From: Rhizaria sp. SCN 62-66 | Lineage: Eukaryota > Rhizaria, unplaced | Assembly (NCBI GenBank): GCA_001724265.1 | Contig: MEDY01000029.1 | Location: 58,549-122,548, forward strand | Length of the DNA: 64,000 nucleotides | Direction of reading: 5' to 3' | Shown here: positions 10,979 through 22,513 of the stretch, piece by piece | Position numbering within the stretch: position 1 is the stretch's first letter | Layout of the letters: every line of letters starts with the position of its first letter | The notes under the pieces: generated by a model | Databases searched by the model: none | What the model was told of the DNA's origin: nothing | Seen by the model: only the letters and a program-made list of their open reading frames with translations | Made by a program: the position numbers and the translations under genes

Positions 10979-11797
10979 GTGGGGGAGATATTCATTCTAA
11001 TTTTGTCTTGAGGGCAGATAATAACATCGTTACACCGTATATCTACGCTAGAATGTAGCAAAAATATTGAATTTATCTGTATACCCGACCAATTCATGAC
11101 ATGATCGGTGTATGATGGCTCGATGCACTGCCCCCCCAGCAAGTGTTCAGATCCGACTCGATGCTTCGGCAAAGGATATGTCGGGCCCAAACGATTGTCA
11201 CAACCTGGATTTGTTCATGATACGATGTATTGTAGCAACAGTCAATACATATTTTGATGTTGGCTTTAATCTTGTTTGTTTTAATGTAGGTATGCCAGAT
11301 TATCGCCTGGCCACAAGCCGTTTCCGGTGAACGGCTCTCTGGCGGGAAGTGTAGCCGCGCGCCAACTTTGAGTGGGCAAATAAACTCAGAGCTTTGCTCG
11401 CAATGTTGACCTCATGCGCATGCATGGCTCGGATAAAGTGATAGCTTTCCTACGTTTAATGCTGTAAATAGTATCTCCAACTGCATGTGTCATTGTTTTT
11501 AACTGCATTTTGTGGCTTTTTTGGTCGTTGGATGGCCTCCTTGGGAAGGGTCCTCGCGCAGCGTAAGCAAAAAGCGGGCTATCGGAAAGCCATCTCAGCA
11601 CATGACACAACCGCCCAATAAGCGCCGGTATACTGTGTTTAGCTTATAAGCTTCGTGTAGACTCTATTTTCATTGCTAACTCTCTAACTGCATCTTTTTT
11701 TGCTGCCTATCAACGCTCCGCCCCCTGCTCAACGCCAGTTTCTCGAGCGTCGCGCCCTCCCTCTCAGCGTCCGTCTTGCCCCCGTCCTGGCCTTTTC
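10979..11797. other. Intergenic spacer
   Basis: About 820 bases of lower-GC DNA lie between two plus-strand genes. A possible poly(A) hexamer (AATAAA near 11379) sits about 400 bases past the ZCCHC10-like stop. No coding frame or RNA gene is supported. Confidence 0.4.
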
Positions 11798-14700
11798 ATG
11801 TCGAACGAGATCAAGATGCGTGCAACCGGGGGTCGTCCCGCCCCCGGTTCCGCTCCCGCGCCTCCCCGCGGCACAGACAAGCCCTTCTCCGGCCCTCCTG
11901 GCTCTGTCTCCACCTCCCTGGCCGCCGCCGCCGCCGCCGCCGCTTGCGCCCCCGCCGCCGCCGGCGGACTGTCGACCAAGCGGCTGATGCTGATCATCGC
12001 CCCGCTCGCACTCTTCGCGCTTGCCGGCTGGGCCTTTGCGCTGCGCGGCATGTTCGCCCTCCCAGGCGTCGCCGCCCCGCCGGTCTACTCCGCCGCCGCC
12101 GACGCTTCCATTGTGATTCCTGCGACGGCGACGGCGACCGCGACTGTGACCGCGCCCCCTGCTCTGCTCGAGACAACTGCCGACCTCATTCCTACCCCCG
12201 CCGTCGCTAAGGCGCCCCGCTCCATCACGCGCAGGGCCGCCCCCGACGACGACGCCCTCGGCTCCAGCTCAAATAACACGCCTGTCGTCTCCGACACCGC
12301 CGTGGTCGCTGAGCCCACCGCCAACGCCTCGGCCTCAATCGCCGCGAAGCCCGCGAAGCCTGCGAAGGAGGTTGCGAGTCGCGTGTTCCTGCGGCAGCGC
12401 ATGGACCTGCGGCGCGTCCCGCGCAACGTGGCGCCCATCCACATCTCGCGCGACCACCACTGGGCGTTCTACTCGTGGCTCTACAACCTCCGCGCGGGCC
12501 GCCTCCACCCCGAGGGCGGTTACACCGTCGTCCACGTCGACACGCATTCGGACCTCTTCACCGTGCAGGCCCACGCCTCGGTGCTCCGCGAGTCGGGCGT
12601 CACCCGCCTCGCCCCGCCCACTGTCCCCAACGCCTCGGCTCCCGCCAACACTCCGAACAGCAATCCCGACGCCGTGACCGCACGGCCCGTGTCGGCATTT
12701 GCCGTGCCGTCCTACCTGGCCTCCGCCCCGGCCCCGGTCGACCCAGCTCTGGCAGCCCACCTGGCGGCGACCGTGGGCGTGATCAACTCGGCGATGAACA
12801 TCACCGAAGAGCAGCGCAAGGCCATCTCGGCCGCGGGCGGCGCGGCCATGCCCACGCGCGCGCGCAAGGCCACGGTCAACGGGCTGGAGAAGGCGCGCAC
12901 TAACGTGGAGCGCGAGCCGGGCACCGACGGCATCGCGATCGCGGAGGACTTCACCCCGTACCCGATCAAGGACGCGCTGACCGAGAGCGGGGTGCGCGCC
13001 GCGCCGCCAAAGGCCCTCCCTGTCGACCGGCTGACGCCCGACATGATCCTGCGCATGACGCGCGCGCTCACCATCGCCAACTACATCCCCGCGGCGACTT
13101 TCATCGGCGCCGACCTGGACCCCATGGCCTTCGGCTCACAGTCCTTCATCCCCCCCACGGCGACCAAGAGCGACAAGAGTAACGGGGACAAGGACGACCT
13201 GACGAACCCCCGGTACGACCCCACGCGCCCGTCGTCGAACGACGCGCCCTGGGCCGACTCCAGCTCGCCTGAACTGTACCCGGACACGGCGCGCTCCTCG
13301 GTGCCCTCGCCCAAACAGTTCATCTCGCACGTCATTTGGATCCGCCCCGACGTCGACACGTCGTTCAACTTCCCGCGCGGCCGCGGCGACTTCAACGTAA
13401 CCTTCGGCTTCTACCACCTGCTCGCCCGGACGACGCCCGGCGTGACGGCCAACTCCACGGCTAGCACGCCGCTCGAGATGTTCCCGGGGCAGCCCTTTAT
13501 CCCCGCCGCCGCCATCGAGGGCCGCTTCGGCGGCGCCGACGCGCCCGTGGCGGCTAAGTTCACGCGCCCCGGCATGCCGCCGGTGAACATGACGCTGCCC
13601 GAAGCCTTCCGCATGACCATGGCGGACACTGACATCTCATCGGCGCTGCAGTCACTGGCCTCGACCGTCGGCGGCGAGGGGCTCTTCGAGGAGCCCGAGT
13701 GGGACGTGGCCACAAGCGTCAACGAGTTCGTGTCCAAGGCCGCGCTGCGCTACGACGGCGTCATGTGCTCTTCGGTTGAGCACAGCACCGATGGGCCCTT
13801 CTGCAACGGCTACCAGGAGTGGGACAAGACCGCGCTCCAGAACGCCGACTTCGCGCGCAAGTTCGCGGCCGGCGACGCGACGCTCTCGGTCCGCCGCGCG
13901 CGCGCGATGCCGCTGTCGGGCGCCGGGCTCGACGCCTGGGACGCCATGAGCGACGGCGAGCGCGACGTGAACCGCATGGAGAACTTCACGGCCCCCGGCG
14001 CCGCCACGCGCGAAGCCGCCGTCAAGGCCGCCGCGCACGCCGCAGGGAAGCCTGAGCCCGCGCGCAAGGCCGACTGGCCGCACCCGGACTATGTGCCCGA
14101 GTCGAAGCTGGACCTGGCCTTCTGGCCGCACCGTACGATCCGGCTGACTGTGCTCACGCCCGCCGAGTTCGTCGCGCAGGCTAAGTCCCTCGGCTTCGAC
14201 ACCGAGGCCGACTCGGCGCTGCACAAGGCCGAGCTCGCCAATCTTCCTAAGGGCGTCGGCCAGGCGGACGTCAAGAACCTGCATAAGCACAAGAAGCCCG
14301 TGCTGCTGGACGTCGACATGGACTTTTTCGCCTCGGCCTCCGAGTGGCGTAACGTCGCCAAGGAGAAGCGCTCGCTGTCGATGAAGGAGACGGCCGTCGC
14401 CGCCGACATCATCAACATGTGCTGTGGCAAGCCGAACCCTATCGTGCCCGCCGGCGTGTCCTCGGGCTGCTGCGCTACGACGCCGTACCGCCAGCTCTTC
14501 CTGCGCGCTGCCACGGCAACGCTTGTCGAGAGCGTCATGGGCGCCTCGAACGAGACGGACTCGGTCATCGACGCGCTCGTGCCGTACGACAAGGACGTCG
14601 ACCGCTACCGCGCCGCGCTCAACGCGCAGCTGCCTTTTGGCGATGGCTTCCAGCTTCCCGAGAAGTGCCCTGAGATTGACACGCTGCTCATCGCGCTGCA

Positions 14701-17497
14701 CAAGTACGTCAACGTGACGCACAACCACGCGCTGGCGCTGACGCTGCTGGATCTGGTGGCGCCCGAGGACGGCGACCTGTGGGGCTGTGAACCGCCGCGG
14801 CCGCGCGTTCAGAGCACTGACACGCCGTACGCTGATGAGTCGATCCGCAACATGATGGAGGAGTACGACGACATGGTGGCCGAGGCCGCGAACCCGAAGC
14901 TGTCGTACAAAGAGCTGAAGGCGCGCCGCAGCAAGGACGCGGCCTTCGACGCCGAGGTCGAGGCTGAGGCCGAGGCGGAGCTGGCGGCGGAGCGGCGTCG
15001 GAAGAACAACCGCTCTGCGCAGTCCAAGGCGAGTAACAACGACTCCGGCTCTGCGTCGTCGGCATCGTCGTCCGAGAAAAGTGACGACAAGAGCCTGGAC
15101 GACATGGACGCGGAGGACAGAGAGGCCTACCACGACGCCATGGACGACAACATCGACGACGGTGACGAGGACCAAGGCGACGACAGCGACGTCGACGGTG
15201 AGAGCGAGTACGACGAGGACCAGTACGACGAGATGCTTCGCGTGCGCGACGAGTACGGCGACGAAATCGACGCCCACGCCAGAGCCCGCAGTGCATCGTC
15301 TTCTGCTTCCTCTTCGTCCTCTGCCTCTGCCTCTGGCTCTGCCTCTGTCTCGGTTTCGTACGATGACGATGGCGAGGTCATTGAGAGCCGTGAGGCGCTT
15401 GATGCCAAGGTCTCGGCCGACATTGCCAGTGTGTTCATCCAAATCGACGCACAAATCACCCTCAGCAACAGCAGCAGCAGCAACGGCACGAATGCTGTCA
15501 ATGCTAGTGCGAACGGCAACAGCACCGCTAACAACAACCTCAACAGTACTGCTACTGCTGCTGCTGTTGTGGCTGACCAGAAGCGCGGCGTCGCCCGCGC
15601 CAAGCTGTCCGCTGCCGAGCGCGTGACGGCGGTCAAGAAGCGCAGTCTCATGACCAAAATGGCGCGAGACAACCGTGTCGCCCAGCGCAAGCACGCGCGC
15701 GCCCAGCGTAACCGCCGCCAGAGTCGCCGTCACGGTCACAATAGCACCAAGGCCAACAGCACTGCCGCGGCGAGCAACAGCACCGACAACGGCAACGCTA
15801 CTGCCGTTGCCGCACCCGTTGCTCCCAAGCTCTCCCCTGTCGGCCCCAAGCACGCCAACGCCAACCCGCACGCGCACACGTCCGCTGCGAAGCCGCATGC
15901 CGCCCACTCCGAGCCCGCCGCCGCCGGTGCTAAGAAGGCCCCCTCTGCTGCAGCGCTGCTGTCGACGGCGAGCTCCAACTCCGGCGTCGACAAGACCGTC
16001 TTCGCGGGGGTGACGGACAACATGAGCCTCACCCGCTCCGGCGCGTTGTCGAAGCTGCTCTCGGCGATCGAGCGCTCGGCCACCGCGACGCTGCTCGCGC
16101 ACGAGACCGCCAAGGCGGTCATGCAGGAGAAGCGCAGCAACAACCGGCTGATGCGCCGCGGCGGCCGCGAGCTCTTCGCTGCTGAGGCCGCGGGGGGCAA
16201 GCTCGCTGCTGCCGCCAAGAGCGTTAAGAAGGCCGACGGCATCGTCTCCGACTCAACCTACTTCGACGGACTGGACCAGCGGGCCATGGCCGAGGACGTG
16301 GCAGCCGCGGCGCATGCCTCCGCCGCGCTGCAGCGTGTGCGGCGCTTCCGGCATCAGGGTGGCGCCAGCTTTGCGGGATCCAAGACGCGCATGGCGGCCT
16401 CGATCCGCGCGCGCGAGGGCAAGATGCGCCGGCTGACCGTCGACGAGTCGCTGCGCAGCGCAGAGAATATTGAGGCCGCCATCCTCGACAAGCTCAGCAA
16501 CGAGAACAAGATGGAATCACGGCTCGCGCCCGAGCGCCACTACTTCCAGGTACGACGATGATTTGCGCTAAAACAAAGATATAAGATATCTCGCTCAATT
16601 TTTGCTTGATTGAAACTCGAAGATAATATACATGTTCTTGAATTGTTTGTAGACTCAATTTTATTCAAAGTATTTTCTCCTAATCACATATCACTCATAT
16701 ATCAAACGTGTATTCCTCTTCTGCGTTAGGTGGAGCTGTGGCGCGAGATGTCCCCATTCCAGCGCCACGTCGAGGAGCGCGTGGGCCGCGCCTGCTTCTG
16801 CGAGTTCATCTCGTACTCTGAGCACCTTCCCCGCACCGTGCCCCTTCCGGCCTTCGCCCCCGTGCCCGTCGCCTCGCGCCCGGCCCTCCTGCCCGGCACC
16901 ATCTACACGGCGCCTGTGCCCATCGCCGAGGAGGCCGCCGCGCGTGCCGCGGCTCCCGCGCAGTGCACGCCCACGGAGGCGTCGGAGCGGCTCTACGAGA
17001 GCGCGCAGGACCTGCGGCGCATCCTTAAGGTCGTCGCGCCGTACACAGAGGTCGTCACAGTAGCGCGGTCCGACGACTACTTCCTCCCGCCAGAGCTCAC
17101 GCCCGAGGTCGAGTGGCTGACGCTGTCGGCGCTCCACGAGGCCGGACTGGGCATCGCGCGCGTCGCCGTCTCCAGAAACGCCAGTGCCGGCGCTGGCAGT
17201 AACTCGACGGCCAACAACTCGACTGCGGGTGGCATTAGCAACGCGGTGGCGAGCGACGAGGCCTACGCGGCCGCGTCCGCCGATGCCAAGGCCGCCGCCG
17301 CGGGCGCGAAGGCCCCCGGTGTGGGCGGGACCGGTAGCGTGCTGAAGCAGTTCATCCAGATGGAGCAGCTGCTGGAGCTGACGATTCCGCCGACGGGCAT
17401 GTGCACACGCGCCGCGCCCTTCTGCGTCGACTGGAAGCGCCCTCGCGCCGAACGCTGCTGGGTCACCGAGTACAGCAACGACGTCACCTTCCCTTAA
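11798..17497 (+). CDS. Membrane-anchored UPF0489 (C5orf22-type) protein
   Basis: Exons 11798-16549 and 16730-17497 (intron 180 bases) give 1839 residues, against about 440 in human C5orf22. A hydrophobic stretch near residues 62-85 (LMLIIAPLALFALAGWAFAL) looks like a signal anchor, placing the rest in the lumen or outside the cell. The UPF0489 fold is then read in pieces: HISRDHHWAFYSW near 216, VVHVDTHSDL near 247, SHVIWIRPDVD near 510, LLDVDMDFF near 838, and in exon 2 EVVTVARSDDYFLPPEL. The Asp/His motifs resemble the metal sites of ureohydrolase-like folds, but the activity is unknown. Long insertions separate these blocks, including an Asp/Glu-rich region near 1075-1160 and a basic, Asn/Ala-rich stretch. 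The stop is TAA. Family membership is firm; the function is not. Confidence 0.85.
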
Positions 17498-20400
17498 GCG
17501 GGCGAGAGGCAACGCAAGCACAGCACTCAGGAGTGAGTAAGCACACAATCTTGTGAAGACTGCACTGAATGCATTCTTCTGATGTTCGTGTGTTCTCATT
17601 GTGTCTGTTGTGCGTTGCGACCGTCAGCCAGCAGTCTTAATCCAGTCCCCGTCAATCGAGACAGTTAGTACGCAAATCAATTGATTAGTCGAGCCAATTA
17701 AGTCAAATCCCTCTCTCAGGTCGTCCGTCCTCCATCTATCGCAGCGTCGGCCTGTGAATAATCTGATCCCCGTCAGTTAAAATTCTTCATTTCTGATTAT
17801 CACATACTCGTATTTGTCTTGTTTGTCTCTTGTTTTGTATATTGCGTCCTCGTATTTCTTAATACTAGTTGGCTCTATTTTTTTAATGTGTTTTTTAATC
17901 TCCGTGATACTGTGTGTAGGTGGGATACACGTGAGCGCACTGTTCGTATCAGTCGCTTTCGCTCACACGCACACAGTAAAACCTTCATCAGACTCTGTGT
18001 GTACATGTACATTCTCTCTTACACCGTAAGCAAGAAGTATGTTATGCAACGTAGCTTTGTTTCACCACGTGGCAACCGAAAGAACCCGCTCATGATGTAT
18101 CTCTATCTTAACTCCTGTCGCACTGCTGTCTGTGTGTGTGTGATGTTTCTGTTCGTGCTCCTTTGCGACATGTTGAGTTGTTGTTGTTTTCGCTGTCCAA
18201 ACGTCGCCGTGCACTGCGCCGGACCCCGGTTCGTTTCGCACTTGACGGCCCGCCGTTCACCTCTCGTGGGGTGCGGCAGGGTGTCGTGCTAGAGAGATCC
18301 GCACTTCCGCCGCACGGAAGCGACCGACGCTGACAGCAATCAGCAGCGCCGACAGCAAACAGCAACGCCGACGCCAGCACTAAACACGAACGCGACTAAC
18401 GAGCACCGCAGCGCCGGCGACGCCGATGTAGTGGTTTCTCAGCACGACAGTGCTTGCGACCAGAGTCATGTGAAGATACCGCCCCGCCAAGAGATGTGTT
18501 TTTTTTGTTTGCTACCAAAATGGCATTGCCTCCAGATCTTGAAAATACCGCAAAAAGATATCCAATGCGCGACACAATCTTGCCTTAGATTTGATTCTAC
18601 TTCTAAGACTGTGGCTGTTGGTTACCTTTGCAATGCAACGTGTGCACTCAGCTCGTCGCAGTGTGCTTTTGTCTGCTGGGTGTGTTGTCTGGAATGAGTT
18701 TATTAGTTTGTTGTAGCCCTGTGTCGTGCGACTCTGCACTGTGCGCTGTGCTTCCGTGTTGGATCGGTGTTGCGTCTGGTTCACTCTGTGCCTTGCGCTC
18801 ATCTCCAACGCGTCAAAACAAACGCAGAGCTTCTACTCCTTGAACACTCACACACACGTACACACAAGCACTCACGTGTCCTGCTTGCACACACGTTATC
18901 AAATATGTGTTTTAGTCCATGTACACCTAAATAATCTACATCAACCCCCTACACGTACTCTTGTATAGACGTACTTGTAAACAAACTAGTTTTTTTGCTT
19001 GAACATTTGTCACCACAGCCGAAATCATTTTGCTATCAGATTGCTTCGTGTTTCGTTTTTATTTGTAGGATTCCCGAGTGTATTCTGTTTTTGGTTTAGT
19101 TTGTGTTGATTGTCTGTTTTCGTTTTGTTGTTGTTGTTGTTTACTTTTTGTTTCTTGATCATGTTAGACAACGAGCGCAACGCAGCCAGTAGCACTCAGC
19201 ACGCTTGGCCGCATGTTACAGCTAGCTGCGCTCGCCTCGTATTGCTCTCAAATCACTCACATCACTTAATCACAGTATCTCGCTCGCTTTCTCTCTCGAC
19301 ACCATTTCGCTTTGCTCACTTGCGAACAACTGGCATCATCACTCGTCTCACGGATCGGTGTGCGTTCGAGTGCGGCTGCGCCTTTATACGGCCGTTCGTT
19401 GTCCCTCTTTGTGTGGTTTTGACAACGGCAACACGTATTCGACTTGCGCTCTATTGAAGCAAATCGGTGTGTTCAACTCCGAAGAGAGACGGTGCGATGT
19501 GTTGTGTATTATATTTGAGCAGTATGTTGATCTGTCATATGATTTCATCTAGACAAATGTTCACGAATCTTCGTTTTTATATGTTTTTGCGTTTCGCCGC
19601 CAATGTGAAGTTTTTTATATCATGTGTTTTTTTATAATCGCGTTTTTTATCATATCGCTTGTGTCGTGTGTCAATACCGGTCCACTGCTGCCATTGGTCG
19701 CCTCTTTGTCCTTGGTGCGAGTTTCAATGGTTCCCATTAATCCGCGCTTCCGAACTGAGGACAACTACAACGACAGCGGCTGTGGACGCATACGTATTCA
19801 CACGACTCCAGCACTATGATAACGCGTTTTTAGTCGTTTGTTCACTCCGTGTGATGGTCTTTTCTGCTCTCTGTCCGTGTGTCGCTACTGCCGGCCCCGC
19901 CTGCTGCCGACAGTGTCGCTGCGTGATGCGATGTGATATGTTAGCGCGAGTCTGGAGCTCTCTCCAACTGCGCTCGCTCTCATGTGCACTGCAGCGCTCC
20001 CTGTCGTCAGTCGGGTGTGTCCTGCCCGCATGTTCCGAGCGAAACCTCCCGTCTCCGTCCTTGTGTCGTCATCGGCATCGTCATCGCCGTCGTTCCCACC
20101 GCTGTTCCCTGTTGGCAAGCACGCGCTACGTGTCTGCAGACTACTCTCCCCCCTCGTCTTCCAGTCCGTCCAGTCCTGTCCAGTCTCACTCGTCATCCGT
20201 TTGCCCGTCTGTCTGTATGTCCGCCCTCTGTTCGACCGATTCCCGTCCAATACCTCCACCGCCGCCACCGCCAGCGATGCCGGTGAGCCGTTCTATTCGC
20301 AATGACGCGCCAACTCACACTGTGTTCTCACCGCCATGTTATAGTCACGATCGCGCACGCATCAACACGCACTCGCATGTGGGGCAAGTTTTGCTCTTGG

Positions 20401-20542
20401 GTGGGTATTTGCATGTGGATCACTACTGTTATGGCGCTTGAACACAGTGATTATGTATGTTGGTGCGTTGTTAAATTCAATGCGTACCACCACTTCACAT
20501 ACGAGGGCTAGCCAGATCCCATCAATGGTATTGTACAGTCAC

Positions 20543-20565
20543 CACGACGACGACGACGACGATGA
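20543..20565 (+). repeat. CGA trinucleotide microsatellite
   Basis: A short tandem CGA run ending in GATGACG lies within the gene-poor region. It is not in any supported coding frame. Confidence 0.8.
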
Positions 20566-20650
20566 CGGCAACTGTCGCAACGACACGTCGCGAGCGCACG
20601 CGCTGCCACCCTCACTAGCACCCACCAGTCTCTGTCTTCCCTTTCCCTTT

Positions 20651-20690
20651 CTCTCGATTTCTCTCTCGCTCTCTCTCTCTCTCTCTCGCT
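20651..20690 (+). repeat. CT dinucleotide microsatellite
   Basis: A polypyrimidine tract made mainly of CT repeats lies in the gene-poor region. It contributes to the strand asymmetry of this gap. Confidence 0.75.
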
Positions 20691-21224
20691 TGCAAACTCT
20701 CGTGTTGCGATGTGCATGTAAGTGTAGTGTGCTTGTGGCTTACGTCGATGTGTTATTCACCACAAAGCCACAATACGCGCACACGAACAGGCTCAAAGCA
20801 ACCGTGTGTTTGCACCGCGACTCGCTAGTCATAGCACCTTAACTCCATTTATCATCGTCTCCGGAAGTCAAAGACTGTGTGTTTTTTATTTCAGCGCCTT
20901 CGCCCGACGTGTTTGTTCGCTCCCGTCTCACTTCATCCCCACTGCACACGCACACTACTACTAACGCACCACGCATTTAGAGTCTTCTCTCAATACATTG
21001 CTTTAATCAGCTGCAAAAGAATAACAATGTGAAATGTACTGAGAAAATTGTATGGCTTGATTGAATCTAAGTATGAAAACCATTTTGTCTAAGTAAAACT
21101 TCTGTCTAGATAACCGCACAACGAAGGTGTGTATCAGGCAACACTTATGAGTCAGACACAGGAGAGAGTCACAACACTCCCTGTTCCCTCACCCTGGCCG
21201 TGCGTTCCCACTCGTGCGTTTCGC

Positions 21225-21889
21225 TCACTCGCCCATCATCATCTGCACGTAGTCCATGTAGTTGATGTTGCCGTCCTTGTCGGCCACGGCCTCGAGCTGC
21301 TTCACCAGGTCCGCCACCTGCTCCTGCGACAGGCGCTCCGACGCGTAGACCTTGAGCGACGCCGCCAGGTGGCGGATGTTGATCACCCCGGGGGTCTTGC
21401 TCGTGCTGTTGCCCGACGCGTCCTGCGGCTCAAAAACCTTGAAGGCCTTCTTGACCTCCTGGGCGGTATAGGTTGCGTTGACCTTGCGCGCCATCACCTT
21501 GACGAACTCGTCGAATTGGATCTAAAAGAGAATCACGATACGAAACAGACGCAAAATTGATAAAGATAAATTATGGTGATGCTTAAAATTAGACATAACA
21601 TCTAATATCTTAGTCTTCGTGTTTTGATAAAGTCTTGTTAGAATAAGGGATTATATAGACGTACTTCTCCGTCGTTATTCTCGTCGATCTCGTGCACCAT
21701 GAGGTCGAGCTCCTGCGGCGTGACGCGCAGATTGAGCGTGTTGAACAGCTGCCCGAGCTCGGCCTTGGAGATGGAGCCGCCGCCATCGAGATCAACAAGG
21801 TTGAAGATCTCCTGGAACTCCTGTTCCTCCTCCTTGGTGAGCGTGATGTTGCCGTAGCGGGTCTGAGCCAGCGAGCGATCCTTGCTCAT
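21225..21889 (-). CDS. Calmodulin/centrin-like EF-hand protein
   Basis: Exons 21889-21665 and 21521-21225 (intron 143 bases, donor gtacgt) give 173 residues, the size of centrins. EF-hand 1 (DLDGGGSISKAE) and EF-hand 2 (DENNDGEIQFDE, spanning the splice) have full calcium-ligand patterns. The third motif is broken by an insertion (EPQDASGNSTSKTPGVINI). The fourth (VADKDGNINYMD) lacks the first acidic ligand. Only the N-terminal lobe is therefore likely to bind calcium well. The tail MMMGE resembles calmodulin-type ends. It could be a centrin, a calmodulin-like protein or a myosin light chain; the sequence does not decide. ATG 21889 was chosen because it precedes the first helix by a normal distance. 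A pyrimidine-rich AG lies 12 bases upstream. The stop is TGA. Confidence 0.8.
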
Positions 21890-22513
21890 GTTCGTCCCCT
21901 TCTACAGCAAAATACGGGATATAATGACGAAGTCAAGACATAGAGAGGCGTAGTTATGAGATCGTGTACATTTATAAAATTTATATGTCAAAATTTCGTT
22001 ATAAATTTCATATATGTCTATCTTTTCGTTCAAATCCAAAGAAAAAGTAGGGACAGCACCTCAACGTCTCTCGACTTCGGTCGGCCTCACAAAACCAACG
22101 CCCAGACCACCAAAACGTAATGCTAATAGTGACTATTAAGGGTGTAAAGTACCAACAACGCAAGGCATCTTGGGTTAGCGTTACAGAACGTTTGGCGGTC
22201 ATAATATGCCAGGGCAGATGTTATTTAACAGGTTCGTTTCTCAGTCAAAAGCGGCCTAACTTCATCCCTTTCAGACTGGACTGGCTTGTAGACCGGCCAG
22301 GCTGGCACCAGTCGTTCTCTATTTCGATGGCAGCTACCAAAGTTGGGCCCGGAGAGCGCTCACGCAATCAGCTCAGACTGGTGCTGAAATCCGTCAACCA
22401 ACAAAATACCCGCTCTCAGTGATTTTAACGTGTACACTCTTTGTATTTATTTAATAATACTTCTCACAACCCCACATTCCCCCCGCTACATCTCCCCGCG
22501 CTCCACCCAGCCC
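21890..22513. other. Divergent intergenic region
   Basis: This region of 624 bases lies between the starts of the EF-hand gene (minus) and UTP18 (plus), so it should contain both promoters. A 100-codon frame at 22120-22422 has neither the codon use of the neighbouring genes nor any recognisable motif. Confidence 0.4.

Larger units (their letters stand above)
17498..21224. other. 3.7-kb region without a supported gene
   Basis: This is the largest gap, between two convergent genes. The plus strand is T- and C-rich, with TG/CA dinucleotide tracts, poly-T and CT runs. Several frames are open for 60-260 codons, but none has the GC-rich codon use, homopolymers or domain signatures of the real genes. 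One frame (about 17819-18697) is free of TAA and TGA for 293 codons and contains a single TAG. I treat the region as noncoding or possibly a long noncoding transcript. Confidence 0.4.

Noticed and set aside
13652-16102. 816-codon minus-strand open frame opposite the UPF0489 gene
   Set aside because: GC-rich coding DNA keeps the opposite strand open. The plus strand carries recognisable domain motifs and a proper intron; this frame is Arg/Gly/Val-rich with no motif.
19659-20441. 260-codon plus-strand frame in the 3.7-kb gap
   Set aside because: No ATG at its beginning, Cys/Ser-rich without a pattern, other frames open over the same interval, and codon use unlike neighbouring genes.
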